From: JACCXJ01 sp050740695
GTDB lineage: Bacteria; Pseudomonadota; Gammaproteobacteria; JACCXJ01
Direction: 5' to 3'
Assembly: GCA_050740695.1 (NCBI GenBank)
Contig: JBOIDR010000006.1
Location: forward strand, 6,918-70,917
DNA length: 64,000 bases
In this document: positions 28,455 to 39,519 of the stretch, one piece after another
How the letters are laid out: the number at the start of each line of letters is the position of its first letter
Numbering within the stretch: the stretch's first letter is position 1
The notes under the pieces: generated by a model
What the model was told of the DNA's origin: nothing
Database searches by the model: none
The model's input: only the letters and a program-made list of their open reading frames with translations
Position numbers and translations under genes: made by a program

Positions 28455-29451
28455 GCCGCACCGGCCGGTGCAGTCCCTGTGGCTCGCGATCCTGACGGGG
28501 ATCGTCTGGTCCGCCGCCGCGGTGGACTCCGGCAAAGAGGCGCGCATGCTCCTGACCAAGATGTCCGAGGCCTCGCGTAGCCTGACCTACCACGGGACCT
28601 TCGTGTCGATCCGTGGCAGCCGCGTGGCCATGATGCGCATCGTCCACCGGGGCGCTGCGGGCGGCGAGCGGGAGCGTCTGATCTCCCTCATGGGTCCTGC
28701 CAAGGAGGTGATCCGCCGCAATGACGAGGTGACCTGCATCTTTCCCCGCGACCGCGCCGTCGTGGTCGACAGGCGCCCGCCGCGCCAGTTCCTAGGCGCC
28801 ACGCTGTCGCGACCGGTGGAAACGCTCGCTGCGTACTATGACTTTTCCGTCTTGGGTGGGGATCGCATCGCGGGCCGTCCGGCCTCGGTGCTCGGCATCG
28901 CGCCCAAGACCCCGGATCGCTACGGTTATCGCCTGTGGGTGGACTCGGAGTCCGATCTGCTGCTCAAGTCGGAGGTGATCGACGGTGGCGGGGAGGTCGT
29001 GGAGCAGGTTCTGTTCACGGACCTCAAGGTCCGTTCGAGTATCCCCGAGGCCTGGCTCGAGGCCGGGATCAGCGGCCAGGGCTATAGTTGGTACACCGGG
29101 GCCAAACGCACCGCTGCGGCTCTATCCAGCGCCCGGTGGCCCAGGGGTCAATGGCAGGTCCGGTGGATCCCGCCCGGCTTCATGGTGCAGGAAGACCAGG
29201 CCCGCGCCATGTCTGACGGCACCGAACCGGTCAAGCATGCGGTATACTCCGACGGGCTTGCGTCCGTATCCGTTTTTACCGAGAAGGCTACCGAGGCGAC
29301 AGAGCGCATCGAAGGCCATTCGTCGATGGGGGCCCTGAATTCGTACAGCACCTGGGTCGACGGTTATCAGGTCACGGTGCTGGGGGAGGTACCCGCGACC
29401 ACCGTACGGCAAATCGCGGCTTCGGTTGCCTTCGTGCCGGCCCGACCGTGA
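28438..29451 (+). CDS. rseB: Sigma-E regulatory protein RseB (MucB)
   Basis: Periplasmic protein that binds RseA and shields it from proteolysis, and senses lipids or LPS. 337 residues. Signal peptide near residues 11-28 (LWLAILTGIVWSAAAV), then the lipoprotein-like N domain (LLTKMSEASRSLTYHGTFVS, YDFSVLGGDRIAGRPASVLG) and the smaller C domain ending YQVTVLGEVPATTVRQIA. Start ATG 28438 overlaps the rseA end. Downstream in Pseudomonas come mucC and mucD; mucC (RseC-like) is missing here. Confidence 0.92.
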   Translation: MTRIPRPHRPVQSLWLAILTGIVWSAAAVDSGKEARMLLTKMSEASRSLTYHGTFVSIRGSRVAMMRIVHRGAAGGERERLISLMGPAKEVIRRNDEVTCIFPRDRAVVVDRRPPRQFLGATLSRPVETLAAYYDFSVLGGDRIAGRPASVLGIAPKTPDRYGYRLWVDSESDLLLKSEVIDGGGEVVEQVLFTDLKVRSSIPEAWLEAGISGQGYSWYTGAKRTAAALSSARWPRGQWQVRWIPPGFMVQEDQARAMSDGTEPVKHAVYSDGLASVSVFTEKATEATERIEGHSSMGALNSYSTWVDGYQVTVLGEVPATTVRQIAASVAFVPARP

Positions 29452-29546
29452 CCGAGCCCGGCGTTATCCGGCGAGATCTCCCTAGCTCCCGATATCGGCC
29501 CGGTGGGCTTCGAGCACGACAAGCGTGGAATGAGAAGAGGGTAGTC

Positions 29547-30980
29547 ATGGTGTTGGTACAGTGCATACGCACGGCCTTGATCGCCGTGCTGCTGGTCGCG
29601 GGCTGGCAGTCGTTCTCGATGGCGGAGGCGCGGGAACTCCCCAACTTCGTGCAATTGGCGGAGGACAACAGCCCCGCGGTCGTCAACATCGGGACCAGCG
29701 TCAAGAACGATGATGCGAAGGGGCCGGCGCCCCAGCTCCAGATCCCCGACATCCCCGAGGACAGCCCGCTGCACGACTTCTTCAAGAAGTTCTTCGGTGA
29801 AGGCATGGAGGGGCCCGACCTCACGCCCCGATCCTCGCTCGGCTCGGGGTTCATCATCTCCGACGACGGCTATGTTATTTCCAACTTTCACGTGGTCAAG
29901 GATGCCGACGAGATCATCGTGCGCTTGAGCGATCGGCGCGAATTCGTCGCCAAGGTCATCGGCAGTGACGAGCGCAGTGACCTCGCGGTCCTCAAGATAG
30001 ACGCCGAGGACCTGCCGGTGGTGCGCCTTGGGCACGCTACCGATCTCAAGGTCGGCGAATGGGTCCTGGCGATCGGGTCTCCGTTCGGCTTCGATCACTC
30101 GGTGACGGCCGGGATCGTGAGCGCCAAGGGTAGGGCCCTGCCCAACGAGAACTACGTGCCTTTCATCCAGACCGATGTGGCCATCAACCCCGGCAACTCG
30201 GGCGGGCCGCTCTTCAACCTCAATGGAGAGGTGGTCGGGGTCAATTCCCAGATCTACAGCCGCACTGGCGGGTTCATGGGCTTGTCGTTCGCCATACCGG
30301 TTGAGGTGGTGATGAACGTCTACCACCAGATCCGGGACAAGGGGAAAGTCTCGCGAGGCTGGTTGGGCGTGTTGATACAAGAGGTCACCCGGGAGTTGGC
30401 GGAGTCCTTTGGGATGGACAAGCCCCATGGCGCATTGGTCGCGAAGGTGCTGCCGAACAGCCCGGCCGCCGCCGCCGGGATCAAGCCGGGCGACGTGGTC
30501 GTGGATTTCAACGGGGTCGAGATCGACCTGTCGTCCGATCTGCCGCCGCTCGTCGGCGGCACCGAGGTCGGGAAAAAGATACCGGTCGAGATCGTGCGCG
30601 ACGGCAAGCCTATGAAGCTGGATCTCGAGATCGGCGAGCTTCCGCCCGAGGAGCAGCTCAAGCACGCCTCGTCGGACAAGGCCGACACCGCCACCGACAA
30701 CCGGCTCAAGATCGCCGTCAAAGACCTCACCGATAAGCAACGGGAGGAACTGGAACTGCCCGGCCATGGGGTCGTGGTCGAGCGCGTCCAGCTCGGCCCC
30801 GCGCGCCGCGCAGGGATCCGCAAGGGCGACATCGTGACCATGATCGATGACGAGCGAGTCAAGGACGCCAAGCACTTCAAGGAGCTGGTCGAGGCCCTCC
30901 CGGCCGGCAAATCCGCGCCGATCTTGGTGCAACGGGCCGGCCAGCCCATCTTTCTGGCCATCAAGGTCCCGGCCGAGTAA
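29547..30980 (+). CDS. mucD: Do-family periplasmic serine protease/chaperone (MucD/DegP)
   Basis: 477 residues from ATG 29547 (RBS GAAGAGGG); the frame extends to 29448 without a leader, so that start is rejected. Signal peptide (LIAVLLVAGWQSFSMAEA), trypsin-like domain with His in VISNFHVVKDADE, Asp in SDLAVLKID and Ser in NPGNSGGPLF, and two PDZ domains (~265-355 with GWLGVLIQEVTRELAESFGM, and ~380-470 with GVVVERVQLGPARRAGIRKG). It degrades or refolds misfolded envelope proteins under sigma-E control. Forms the end of the rpoE-rseA-rseB unit. Confidence 0.95.
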   Translation: MVLVQCIRTALIAVLLVAGWQSFSMAEARELPNFVQLAEDNSPAVVNIGTSVKNDDAKGPAPQLQIPDIPEDSPLHDFFKKFFGEGMEGPDLTPRSSLGSGFIISDDGYVISNFHVVKDADEIIVRLSDRREFVAKVIGSDERSDLAVLKIDAEDLPVVRLGHATDLKVGEWVLAIGSPFGFDHSVTAGIVSAKGRALPNENYVPFIQTDVAINPGNSGGPLFNLNGEVVGVNSQIYSRTGGFMGLSFAIPVEVVMNVYHQIRDKGKVSRGWLGVLIQEVTRELAESFGMDKPHGALVAKVLPNSPAAAAGIKPGDVVVDFNGVEIDLSSDLPPLVGGTEVGKKIPVEIVRDGKPMKLDLEIGELPPEEQLKHASSDKADTATDNRLKIAVKDLTDKQREELELPGHGVVVERVQLGPARRAGIRKGDIVTMIDDERVKDAKHFKELVEALPAGKSAPILVQRAGQPIFLAIKVPAE

Positions 30981-31223
30981 AGGGCCAATCAAGGGCCCCC
31001 TGGGGTGCGCGGCGCTCGAATAGGGCCGGCGCCGCGCCCGGGAAGCATCCTTTGGTCGGAACCGGGCCTAGCGGTTACAATTAAACGCCGATTGGCGTGC
31101 CGATCGGCAGCCCTTGCCACCCAGGATCACGGACCACCAACCTTGCCCGTTCCCATGCCCGCGAATGGTCATCTCGAGGCGGCGCGTTGGCGTAGCCGCG
31201 TTTCCCATATCCGCTGATTGAGC

Positions 31224-33016
<1,793 letters not shown>

Positions 33017-33020
<4 letters not shown>

Positions 33021-33814
33021 ACATCGATTTCGCGGTGATCCTGGTTCTCCTGGTCGCGACTAGCGGTGTCATTTGCCTGTTCGATGTGGTATTTCTGGCG
33101 CCCGGACGCCGTGGCGGCGTGGTCGGGAAAGCCAGCGACCTGGCCGAAGGGGAGCCGAAACGCCCCGTCATCGTCGAATACGCCCGGTCGTTCTTTCCGA
33201 TATTCCTGATCGTATTGCTGTTGCGCTCGTTCCTCGTCGAGCCCTTCAGGATCCCGTCGGGGTCGATGATCCCGACCCTGTTCATCGGGGATTTCATCCT
33301 GGTCAACAAGTTCACCTATGGGATCCGCCTGCCGGTCTTGAACGTCAAGGTCTTCGAGCTGGGATCCCCGAAGCGCGGGGACGTGGTGGTGTTCCGCTAC
33401 CCCGAGGACCTCTCTACGCCCTTCATCAAACGCGTGGTCGGGCTGCCCGGTGATCGCATCGGCTATAGAGACAAGACTGTCCGGATCAACGGTGAGCCCG
33501 TCGAGCAGGCGCTGCGCGGTGTGTACGACGATGGCGGGTCCGGCGCACAGGCCGATCTGCGGTACGAGACCCTGGGCACGGTCGTCCATCCAATCCTGAT
33601 CGAATCGGAGCGGCCCTCTCTCGACAGCGAGGTCGTGGTCGCGGAGGGCCACTACTTCGTGATGGGGGACAACCGGGACAACAGTCGTGACAGCCGTTCC
33701 TGGGGCACGGTCCCCGATGATCACCTGATCGGGAAGGCGTTCTTGATCTGGATGAGCTGGGACAGCGAGAATACGGGTGTCAGATGGACGCGTATCGGTC
33801 GCTATATCGATTGA
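33017..33814 (+). CDS. lepB: Signal peptidase I (LepB)
   Basis: Membrane serine-lysine protease that cleaves Sec and Tat signal peptides. 265 residues. Two N-terminal membrane segments (~5-27 and ~58-77), catalytic Ser in IPSGSMIPTLFIGDFILVNK, Lys in FIKRVVGLPGDRI, and the conserved box YFVMGDNRDNSRDSRSWG. Start ATG 33017 overlaps the lepA stop. Lies between lepA and the DUF4845/rnc/era block as in other gammaproteobacteria. Confidence 0.96.
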
Positions 33815-33858
33815 TTCCAGTTCTGCAATCAATTAGATTAGCCATGGGAGAAAAAACC

Positions 33859-34266
33859 ATGCTATCTCGGGTCCCCTCTTCCCAGCGCGGGCTTACGTTG
33901 ATCGGCTTCTTCGTCGTCTGCGTCCTCGTCGGTTTCGCCGCGCTCGTCGTCATGAAGCTCTTTCCACTTTATAACGAGAGCTTCAAGGTCCGCGCTGCGC
34001 TGGAGTCCATCTCCAGCCAGCCGGAGATCGCCCAGAAGACCGCCCAAGAGATCCGCACCTTGGTGATGCGCAACTTCGAGGTCTCCGACGTCGATCGCTT
34101 CACCGATGCCACGCTCAAGAACGCCTTGAGCGTGAAACGCGACCCGAGCGGCAGGCAGCGACTGGTGCGCATGGCCTATGAAGCGCGCGGTCCCTTATTC
34201 GGCGGCCTTGATGTCGTCCTCAATATCGACGAGAGCATCACCATCCCCGGTGCCGCCACGGAGTGA
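33859..34266 (+). CDS. DUF4845 membrane protein
   Basis: 135 residues from ATG 33859, chosen for the GGGAGA ribosome binding site; an in-frame ATG at 33844 is possible. The start QRGLTLIGFFVVCVLVGFAA resembles a pilin-like leader plus membrane helix, and the rest (LFPLYNESFKVRAALESISS) is the periplasmic DUF4845 region. This family sits between lepB and rnc in Pseudomonas and Xanthomonas; function unknown. Its end overlaps the likely rnc start. Confidence 0.85.
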   Translation: MLSRVPSSQRGLTLIGFFVVCVLVGFAALVVMKLFPLYNESFKVRAALESISSQPEIAQKTAQEIRTLVMRNFEVSDVDRFTDATLKNALSVKRDPSGRQRLVRMAYEARGPLFGGLDVVLNIDESITIPGAATE

Positions 34267-34963
34267 GCGGGCCCGCGATTTCCCTGCGCGTCTCGGCCAC
34301 CGTTTCCGCGACGCGGCGTTACTGCGCACCGCGCTGACCCACAGCAGCGCCGGTGAGGTCAATAACGAGCGCCTGGAATTCTTGGGAGATGCGGTGCTCG
34401 CCTTGCTCATCGGCGAAAGCCTGTATGAGCGTTTCCCCGGAGCCAACGAGGGACAACTGAGCCGCCTGCGCGCCTCCCTGGTCAAACGGGAAACCCTGGC
34501 CCGGCTCGCCCGAGGCCTGGTGCTGGGTCCCCACCTCGTCCTTGGTGAAGGCGAAAAAAGGAGCGGCGGGGTAGAGCGGGACTCCAATCTCGCAAATGCC
34601 CTCGAGGCTGTCATCGGCGCCATTTACCTGGACGGGGGGATCGACGCATGCCGCGCCGAGGTGCTCCCTTGGTTTGCCGGGACGTTGGCGAACCTGGTTC
34701 GCAATGGTCTTCGTAAGGACCCGAAGACCGAGCTTCAGGAGCACCTCCAATCCCGCCACCTGCCGGTCCCGATCTACGACGTTACCGACATCGCGGGTCC
34801 GCCGCACCGTCGCGTGTTTACGGTCAGTTGCACCAGCGAGGCGCTGGATGTCCCCGTGGCCGGCCACGGGAGCAGTCGCAGGCGTGCGGAACAAGCCGCC
34901 GCGCAAGGCGCGCTCGCGCTCTTGACGGACCGCGGCGTCGCTCGCAAGATCCCGGAGGAATAG
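34250..34963 (+). CDS. rnc: Ribonuclease III (Rnc)
   Basis: Double-strand-specific endoribonuclease for rRNA and mRNA processing. RNase III domain (~10-155) with the signature ERLEFLGDAVLALLIGE, the metal ligands in GDAV and NALEAVIGAIYLDGG, and a C-terminal dsRBD (DPKTELQEHLQSR, RRRAEQAAAQGALALL). The first codon is uncertain: GTG 34250 gives 237 residues and overlaps the DUF4845 stop by 17 bp; the frame is also open to ATG 34178. Directly followed by era (2 bp). Confidence 0.93.
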   Translation: MPPRSERARDFPARLGHRFRDAALLRTALTHSSAGEVNNERLEFLGDAVLALLIGESLYERFPGANEGQLSRLRASLVKRETLARLARGLVLGPHLVLGEGEKRSGGVERDSNLANALEAVIGAIYLDGGIDACRAEVLPWFAGTLANLVRNGLRKDPKTELQEHLQSRHLPVPIYDVTDIAGPPHRRVFTVSCTSEALDVPVAGHGSSRRRAEQAAAQGALALLTDRGVARKIPEE

Positions 34964-34965
34964 GC

Positions 34966-35883
34966 ATGGATCATTCGGGAGCTTCGACTGTTGCCGGGAT
35001 CAGGCGTTGTGGCCTCTGCGCCATCGTAGGCCGGCCCAATGTCGGAAAATCCACGCTCTTGAACCGCGTGCTGGGACAAAGGCTCAGCATCACCTCACGC
35101 AAGCCCCAAACCACCCGGTACGCCATCCTCGGGATCAAGACCGACGGAAACGATCAGGCAGTGTACGTGGATACCCCCGGTCTGCGCGGGGCGGAAGGGC
35201 GGGCCCTCAATCGTGCGCTTTACCGTGCGGCCTGCCGCGCCATCGACGAGGTCCACGTGCTGGTCTTCCTGATCGAGGCGCTGCGCTGGACCGAAGCCGA
35301 CCAGTACGTCTTCACACGGCTCCGGGACCAGCGCCGGCCGGTGATCCTCGCTATCAACAAGGTCGACAGGGTCGGCGACAAGCGCCTGCTCTTACCGTTT
35401 CTCGATCAGGTCGGTGGATTGATGGACTTCGCGGAGGTGATACCGATCTCGAGTGCCAAGGGCGACAACATCGTGGCGCTCGAAGAGGCGGTGGTGCGCC
35501 TCTTGCCCGAGGGTACGCCCCTCTACCCGGACGACCAGTTGACCGACCGCAGCGAGCGCTTCTTCGCGGCGGAGTTGATCCGTGAGAAGCTCTTGAGGAC
35601 GCTCGGTGCCGAGGTGCCGCATCGACTGTCGGTCGTGATCGACGAGTTCGAGTGCGCACCGGACTTGGATCGCATCTGTGCCACGATCTGGGTCGAGCGC
35701 AGCGGGCAGAAGCGTATCGTCATCGGTCAGGGCGGCGCCGGCCTCAAACGCGTGGGCGAGGAGGCACGGCTGGACATGGAGCGCATGTTTGGCCGGAAGG
35801 TCTTTCTGCGGACTTGGGTGAAGGTCAAAGAGCACTGGTCCGATGATGTGCGCGCCTTGCAGCGACTGGGTCTCTGCGATTGA
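34966..35883 (+). CDS. era: GTPase Era
   Basis: Essential GTPase for 16S rRNA processing and 30S assembly. 305 residues from ATG 34966. G1 GRPNVGKSTLLNRVLGQ, effector region SITSRKPQTTR, G3 DTPGLRG, G4 NKVD and G5-like ISSAKGDN. The C-terminal KH domain has GQGGAGLKRVGEEARLDMER and ends with FLRTWVKVKEHWSDD. The rnc-era-recO order is the standard one. Confidence 0.97.
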   Translation: MDHSGASTVAGIRRCGLCAIVGRPNVGKSTLLNRVLGQRLSITSRKPQTTRYAILGIKTDGNDQAVYVDTPGLRGAEGRALNRALYRAACRAIDEVHVLVFLIEALRWTEADQYVFTRLRDQRRPVILAINKVDRVGDKRLLLPFLDQVGGLMDFAEVIPISSAKGDNIVALEEAVVRLLPEGTPLYPDDQLTDRSERFFAAELIREKLLRTLGAEVPHRLSVVIDEFECAPDLDRICATIWVERSGQKRIVIGQGGAGLKRVGEEARLDMERMFGRKVFLRTWVKVKEHWSDDVRALQRLGLCD

Positions 35884-35932
35884 CGAGGGTTCGGCCCCAG
35901 GTCGGAGCGATTGACCGGAGCGATTGAACGGC

Positions 35933-36652
35933 ATGCGCGTCGAATTGCATCCGGCCTTCGTGATCCACCAGCGCGCTTATCGCGAGACCAGCCTCGTCGT
36001 GGAGGTGTTTTCCTCCCGGCAAGGCCGCGTCGGGATCGTCGCCAAGGGTGCTCACCGGCCGCGTTCTCCCTGGCGTGGGGTCTTGCAACCCTTTCAAAGC
36101 CTTCTGCTCGCCTGGTCCGGACGGGGCGAACTCGGCACCCTGACCTACGCCGAGCAGGCCGGATCCACGCTGCCCCTGTCCGGTGGCCGGATCCTGAGCG
36201 GCTTCTATGTCAACGAACTGCTCACGCGGCTTTTGACGCGCAGCGACCCCCACCCACGTCTCTATGAGGCCTACGCCGAGGTCCTGACGGCGCTGGCGGG
36301 GCCCTCCGCCGAAGAGCCGGTCCTTCGGGTCTTCGAGAAACGATTGCTCGCGGAGATCGGCTACGGTCTGGTGCTCGATCGGGCCAATGATGGCGGGGCC
36401 GCCATCGAGGACGGTCGCGATTACTACTATCAGATCGACAAGGGACCCTGGCACGTGGCGCCTGTCGATGTTGCGACGGTCAAGATCAGCGGAGGTGCGC
36501 TCGTCGCGCTGGCGCGCGAGGCGCTGACCGGGCGCGAGCACCTGCGCGAGACCAAGGCGCTCATGCGGTTCGTGCTCGGTGCCTACCTGGGCGGCCGCCC
36601 GCTCGCCAGCCGCGAGCTTTTCAGGGCCGCGTCGGACGGTGCATCGCCATAG
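35933..36652 (+). CDS. recO: DNA repair protein RecO
   Basis: Loads RecA on SSB-coated DNA in the RecFOR pathway. 239 residues from ATG 35933. N-terminal OB fold: AFVIHQRAYRETSLVVEVFS and GRVGIVAKGAHRPRSPWRG. Then a helical domain with FYVNELLTRLLTRSDPHPRL and FEKRLLAEIGYGLVLD. The zinc-binding cysteines of some RecO proteins are absent, as in most gammaproteobacterial forms. Located 49 bp after era. Confidence 0.94.
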   Translation: MRVELHPAFVIHQRAYRETSLVVEVFSSRQGRVGIVAKGAHRPRSPWRGVLQPFQSLLLAWSGRGELGTLTYAEQAGSTLPLSGGRILSGFYVNELLTRLLTRSDPHPRLYEAYAEVLTALAGPSAEEPVLRVFEKRLLAEIGYGLVLDRANDGGAAIEDGRDYYYQIDKGPWHVAPVDVATVKISGGALVALAREALTGREHLRETKALMRFVLGAYLGGRPLASRELFRAASDGASP

Positions 36653-36809
36653 GCGTGTTCCGATGCAATGCCGAGCGGTCCCACTTCCGAGATCCCCCTT
36701 GCTGTCCCGGATGCAAGGTGGGGGCGAGCATAAAGCCCGATTAAGGCGCCCCATATGGGCTGCTAACGGATCGTGAACAGGCGCTACAAATCACCTGGAT
36801 GGTAACGTG

Positions 36810-37562
36810 ATGAACCCAGTCCCCTGTATAGATCTCGGTGTGAATATCGACCACGTCGCGACCTTGCGGCAAGCACGGGGTACCCGGTATCCAGACCCGG
36901 TGCAGGCAGCGCTTCTGGCCGAGCAGGCCGGCGCGGATGCCATCACCGTACACCTTCGCGAGGACCGGCGGCATATCCAGGTGCGCGACGTGGAGTTGCT
37001 GTCCGAGGTGATCGAGACCCGCCTCAACCTCGAGATGGCGGTGAGCGACGAGATGGTCAGCATCGCCGAGCGCCTGCGCCCGGCCGACTGCTGTCTGGTT
37101 CCGGAACGCCGTGAGGAGCTGACCACCGAGGGCGGTCTCGATGTGGCAGGGCAGTTGGAACGCGTCCGCGAGGTGTGCCGGCGGCTCGCCGCGGCCGGGG
37201 TCCGTGTCTCGCTCTTCATAGACCCCGAACCGCGGCAGGTCGAGTCCGCCCGCGCGGCCGATGCCCCGGTCGTCGAGCTACATACGGGACGTTACGCGGA
37301 CCGTAGCGAGCGACAGGCTCGGCAGTCGGAATTCGATCGCGTCATGGATGCCGCGCGCCAGGCCGCCGAAAGTGGAATGACGGTTCATGCCGGTCATGGC
37401 CTCAATTACCACAACGTCAGGCCCATCGCGGCGATCCCGCAGGTGACCGAGCTGAATATCGGTCATGCCATCGTAGCGCGGGCGGTCTTCGTTGGTCTCA
37501 CCGAGGCCGTGCGGGAGATGAAACGCCTGCTGTGCGAGGCGAGGCGGCACGGCCCTGGGTGA
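36810..37562 (+). CDS. pdxJ: Pyridoxine 5'-phosphate synthase (PdxJ)
   Basis: Condenses 1-deoxy-D-xylulose-5-phosphate with 3-amino-1-hydroxyacetone phosphate in vitamin B6 synthesis. 250 residues. Signature LGVNIDHVATLRQARGTRYP, then AITVHLREDRRHIQVRDV, LNLEMAVSDEM, VELHTGRYAD, HAGHGLNYHN and ELNIGHAIVARAVFVG, all typical of the TIM barrel. It closes the lepA-pdxJ gene block, 157 bp after recO; acpS, often next, is not here. Confidence 0.96.
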   Translation: MNPVPCIDLGVNIDHVATLRQARGTRYPDPVQAALLAEQAGADAITVHLREDRRHIQVRDVELLSEVIETRLNLEMAVSDEMVSIAERLRPADCCLVPERREELTTEGGLDVAGQLERVREVCRRLAAAGVRVSLFIDPEPRQVESARAADAPVVELHTGRYADRSERQARQSEFDRVMDAARQAAESGMTVHAGHGLNYHNVRPIAAIPQVTELNIGHAIVARAVFVGLTEAVREMKRLLCEARRHGPG

Positions 37563-37721
37563 GCGGCACAAAGCCCGCGGCGCATCCCCGCAACCAACGG
37601 TAGCAACGCGGGTGTGCCGCGCCGGAGTCATGATGTCTCGCCGTCCGGGCCGGTAACTTCGGTCTGAATCGATCCCCACTCGGACTAGTCCTGACCATAC
37701 GCGTCTGCCGGCAGGCCTTCC

Positions 37722-38477
37722 TCAGCTTGTCATCGATTTAAGACATCTGCGCACCTGGCCGGTAAGCCGGCGGCTGACCGACAACCGCTTTTCTGTCCCG
37801 CGCAATTTGACCGCTAGGCCACCCACACCATCGCGCGCCAGGGCTTCGACTCGGGAGAGCGATACCAAAGCGTTGCGGTGGATGCGGAGGAACCGCTCGC
37901 CGAATTCGGCCTCCAGGGTTTTGAGCGTCTCCTCGATGACGAGCTCTCCCCCCGTCCAAACCACCGTGACATATTTCTGATCCGCCTGGAAGTAAAGCAC
38001 CTTATCCACGGGCACAAGCCTCAGGCTGCCGCCTACCGGCGCGCTCAGATGGGTTCGGCCTCGAGTCGGACCGGTCCGCTCCTTGAGGATATCGAGCCGA
38101 CCCCGGCTCAGCACTTCGGCCCGCTGGAAACTGCGCAAGAGCCGCTGCCTGCGGATCGGCTTTAGCAGGTAATCGACGGCACTAGCTTCGAAGGCATCGA
38201 GCGCGTGGTCCCCGTAGGCCGTCGTAAAGATGACCGCCGGGGGAGGCTCATAGTAGGCCAGATGTTGCGCTACCTCCAACCCGTCCATGCCAGGCATGCG
38301 GATATCGAGTAACACGAGTTGCGGCGCATGCGCCGCAACGGCGCTCAGGGCCTCGATCCCGTTTCCCGCTTCTCCCACGACCTCACCGATCCCAAGCTCG
38401 CGGATCAATGAGGCGAGCCGCTCGCGCGCGAGCGGCTCATCATCCACGATGAGGATCCGCATCTTCGGCGCGTTCAT
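37722..38477 (-). CDS. LytTR response regulator (AlgR-like)
   Basis: 251 residues. Receiver domain (~1-120; RILIVDDEPLARERLASLIR, phospho-acceptor in LVLLDIRMPGMDGLEVA, Lys in VDYLLKPIRRQ) and a C-terminal LytTR DNA-binding domain (~145-248; DKVLYFQADQKYVTVVW, FLRIHRNALVSLSRVEAL). Domain order, length and the neighbouring membrane kinase match AlgR. The start overlaps the kinase gene by 38 bp. It is encoded next to and divergently from the minor pilin operon, and an AlgR-type box lies in the gap, so regulation of pilus genes is likely (inference). Confidence 0.9.
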   Translation of the reverse strand: MNAPKMRILIVDDEPLARERLASLIRELGIGEVVGEAGNGIEALSAVAAHAPQLVLLDIRMPGMDGLEVAQHLAYYEPPPAVIFTTAYGDHALDAFEASAVDYLLKPIRRQRLLRSFQRAEVLSRGRLDILKERTGPTRGRTHLSAPVGGSLRLVPVDKVLYFQADQKYVTVVWTGGELVIEETLKTLEAEFGERFLRIHRNALVSLSRVEALARDGVGGLAVKLRGTEKRLSVSRRLTGQVRRCLKSMTS

Positions 38478-39519
38478 AAGGGAATGATAGTGTCGCCCGG
38501 TAGTGATCGCCCAAGTCCTCCACCGTCAGCCCACCCGACCCGCCGTAGAAAGCCTGCAGTCGTTGCCCCACGTTTTCCTGGGCGAAGCCATGGCTTGCGC
38601 GTGAGGATCGCCTGCCATCCTTCGGCTTGGGATTTTCGATCACGACCGTGAGCCGGTACCCCTCGCGCTGCCCCCTGATCCGAGTCACCCCACCCTGGGG
38701 CAAGGGCTCGATCCCATGGTAGATCGCGTTCTCGATGAGCGGCTGAATCGATAACACCGGTACCAGGGCGTCCGCCGGTAACTCATCGATTTGCCAATCG
38801 ATCGCCAAGCGATCTTGCAAGCGTAGGGCTTCTATCCGTAAATACTGTCGGCACAACTCAAGCTCCCCACCGAGCGTGACCCGATGACGGGCGGGCAGGA
38901 GGCTCGCTCGAAACAGATCGGCTAAGTCTTCGACCGCTTCCTCGGCCAGCATTGGATGGCTGCGGGTCAGGCTGGCGATGGTGTTCATGCAGTTGAAAAA
39001 AAAATGCGGCCGAATGCGCGCCTGCAGGGCCTGGAGGCGGGCCTCGGCCTCCGATTCGATGCGCTGCTCCCAGTGATGGTGGACATACATGTAACGGAGC
39101 GCGATGGCCATGACGATCGCCGCAATCGCCAGATTTCGTGCCAGAAACCCTCCCCTGGAAGCCGCACCGAGGGGCATCGGGTTGCCTAGGCGATCTAGGG
39201 TCCACCACGCCAGCTCGCTCAACACCCAGGCGATCGCGAGCATCGAAACATAAGCGAGCATTGCTACCCGGGCCTCGCTGAGGCGGGCGTAAAGCGTTCG
39301 GCTGGCGCACAGAACCGCGGCGCAGCAAAGAGTAACCCATTGAATGAAAAGGGACTTGAGGCCCAGATCGTCGAAGCTTGCGTTTACATCCGTGGCGGTC
39401 GATAGAGTCAGTACGATGGCCAATAGCTCGCCCATCAAGACCAGCACGAACACCGGCCGGGCGGTGCAGAAGTTGGGTATGAACTGCCGATCATTGGCGC
39501 GCGCGACAGGCAGTATCAT
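38440..39519 (-). CDS. LytS/AlgZ-type membrane histidine kinase
   Basis: 359 residues from ATG 39519 (GGTGGGG upstream); the frame extends to a GTG at 39561. Four to five membrane helices in the first ~165 residues (FVLVLMGELLAIVLTL, SMLAIAWVLSELAWWTL, NLAIAAIVMAIALRYM). Then the His_kinase domain with RIRPHFFFNCMNTIASL (phospho-His) and an HATPase region (VLSIQPLIENAIYHGIEPL). Lacks a classical HisKA, as in AlgZ/FimS. Cotranscribed with the LytTR regulator. Confidence 0.88.
   Translation of the reverse strand: MILPVARANDRQFIPNFCTARPVFVLVLMGELLAIVLTLSTATDVNASFDDLGLKSLFIQWVTLCCAAVLCASRTLYARLSEARVAMLAYVSMLAIAWVLSELAWWTLDRLGNPMPLGAASRGGFLARNLAIAAIVMAIALRYMYVHHHWEQRIESEAEARLQALQARIRPHFFFNCMNTIASLTRSHPMLAEEAVEDLADLFRASLLPARHRVTLGGELELCRQYLRIEALRLQDRLAIDWQIDELPADALVPVLSIQPLIENAIYHGIEPLPQGGVTRIRGQREGYRLTVVIENPKPKDGRRSSRASHGFAQENVGQRLQAFYGGSGGLTVEDLGDHYRATLSFPYERAEDADPHRG

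Noticed and set aside
29367..30992. 541-residue antisense frame over mucD
   Set aside because: High-GC codon bias opens the opposite strand; the product lacks family motifs, while the plus strand is a clear Do protease.
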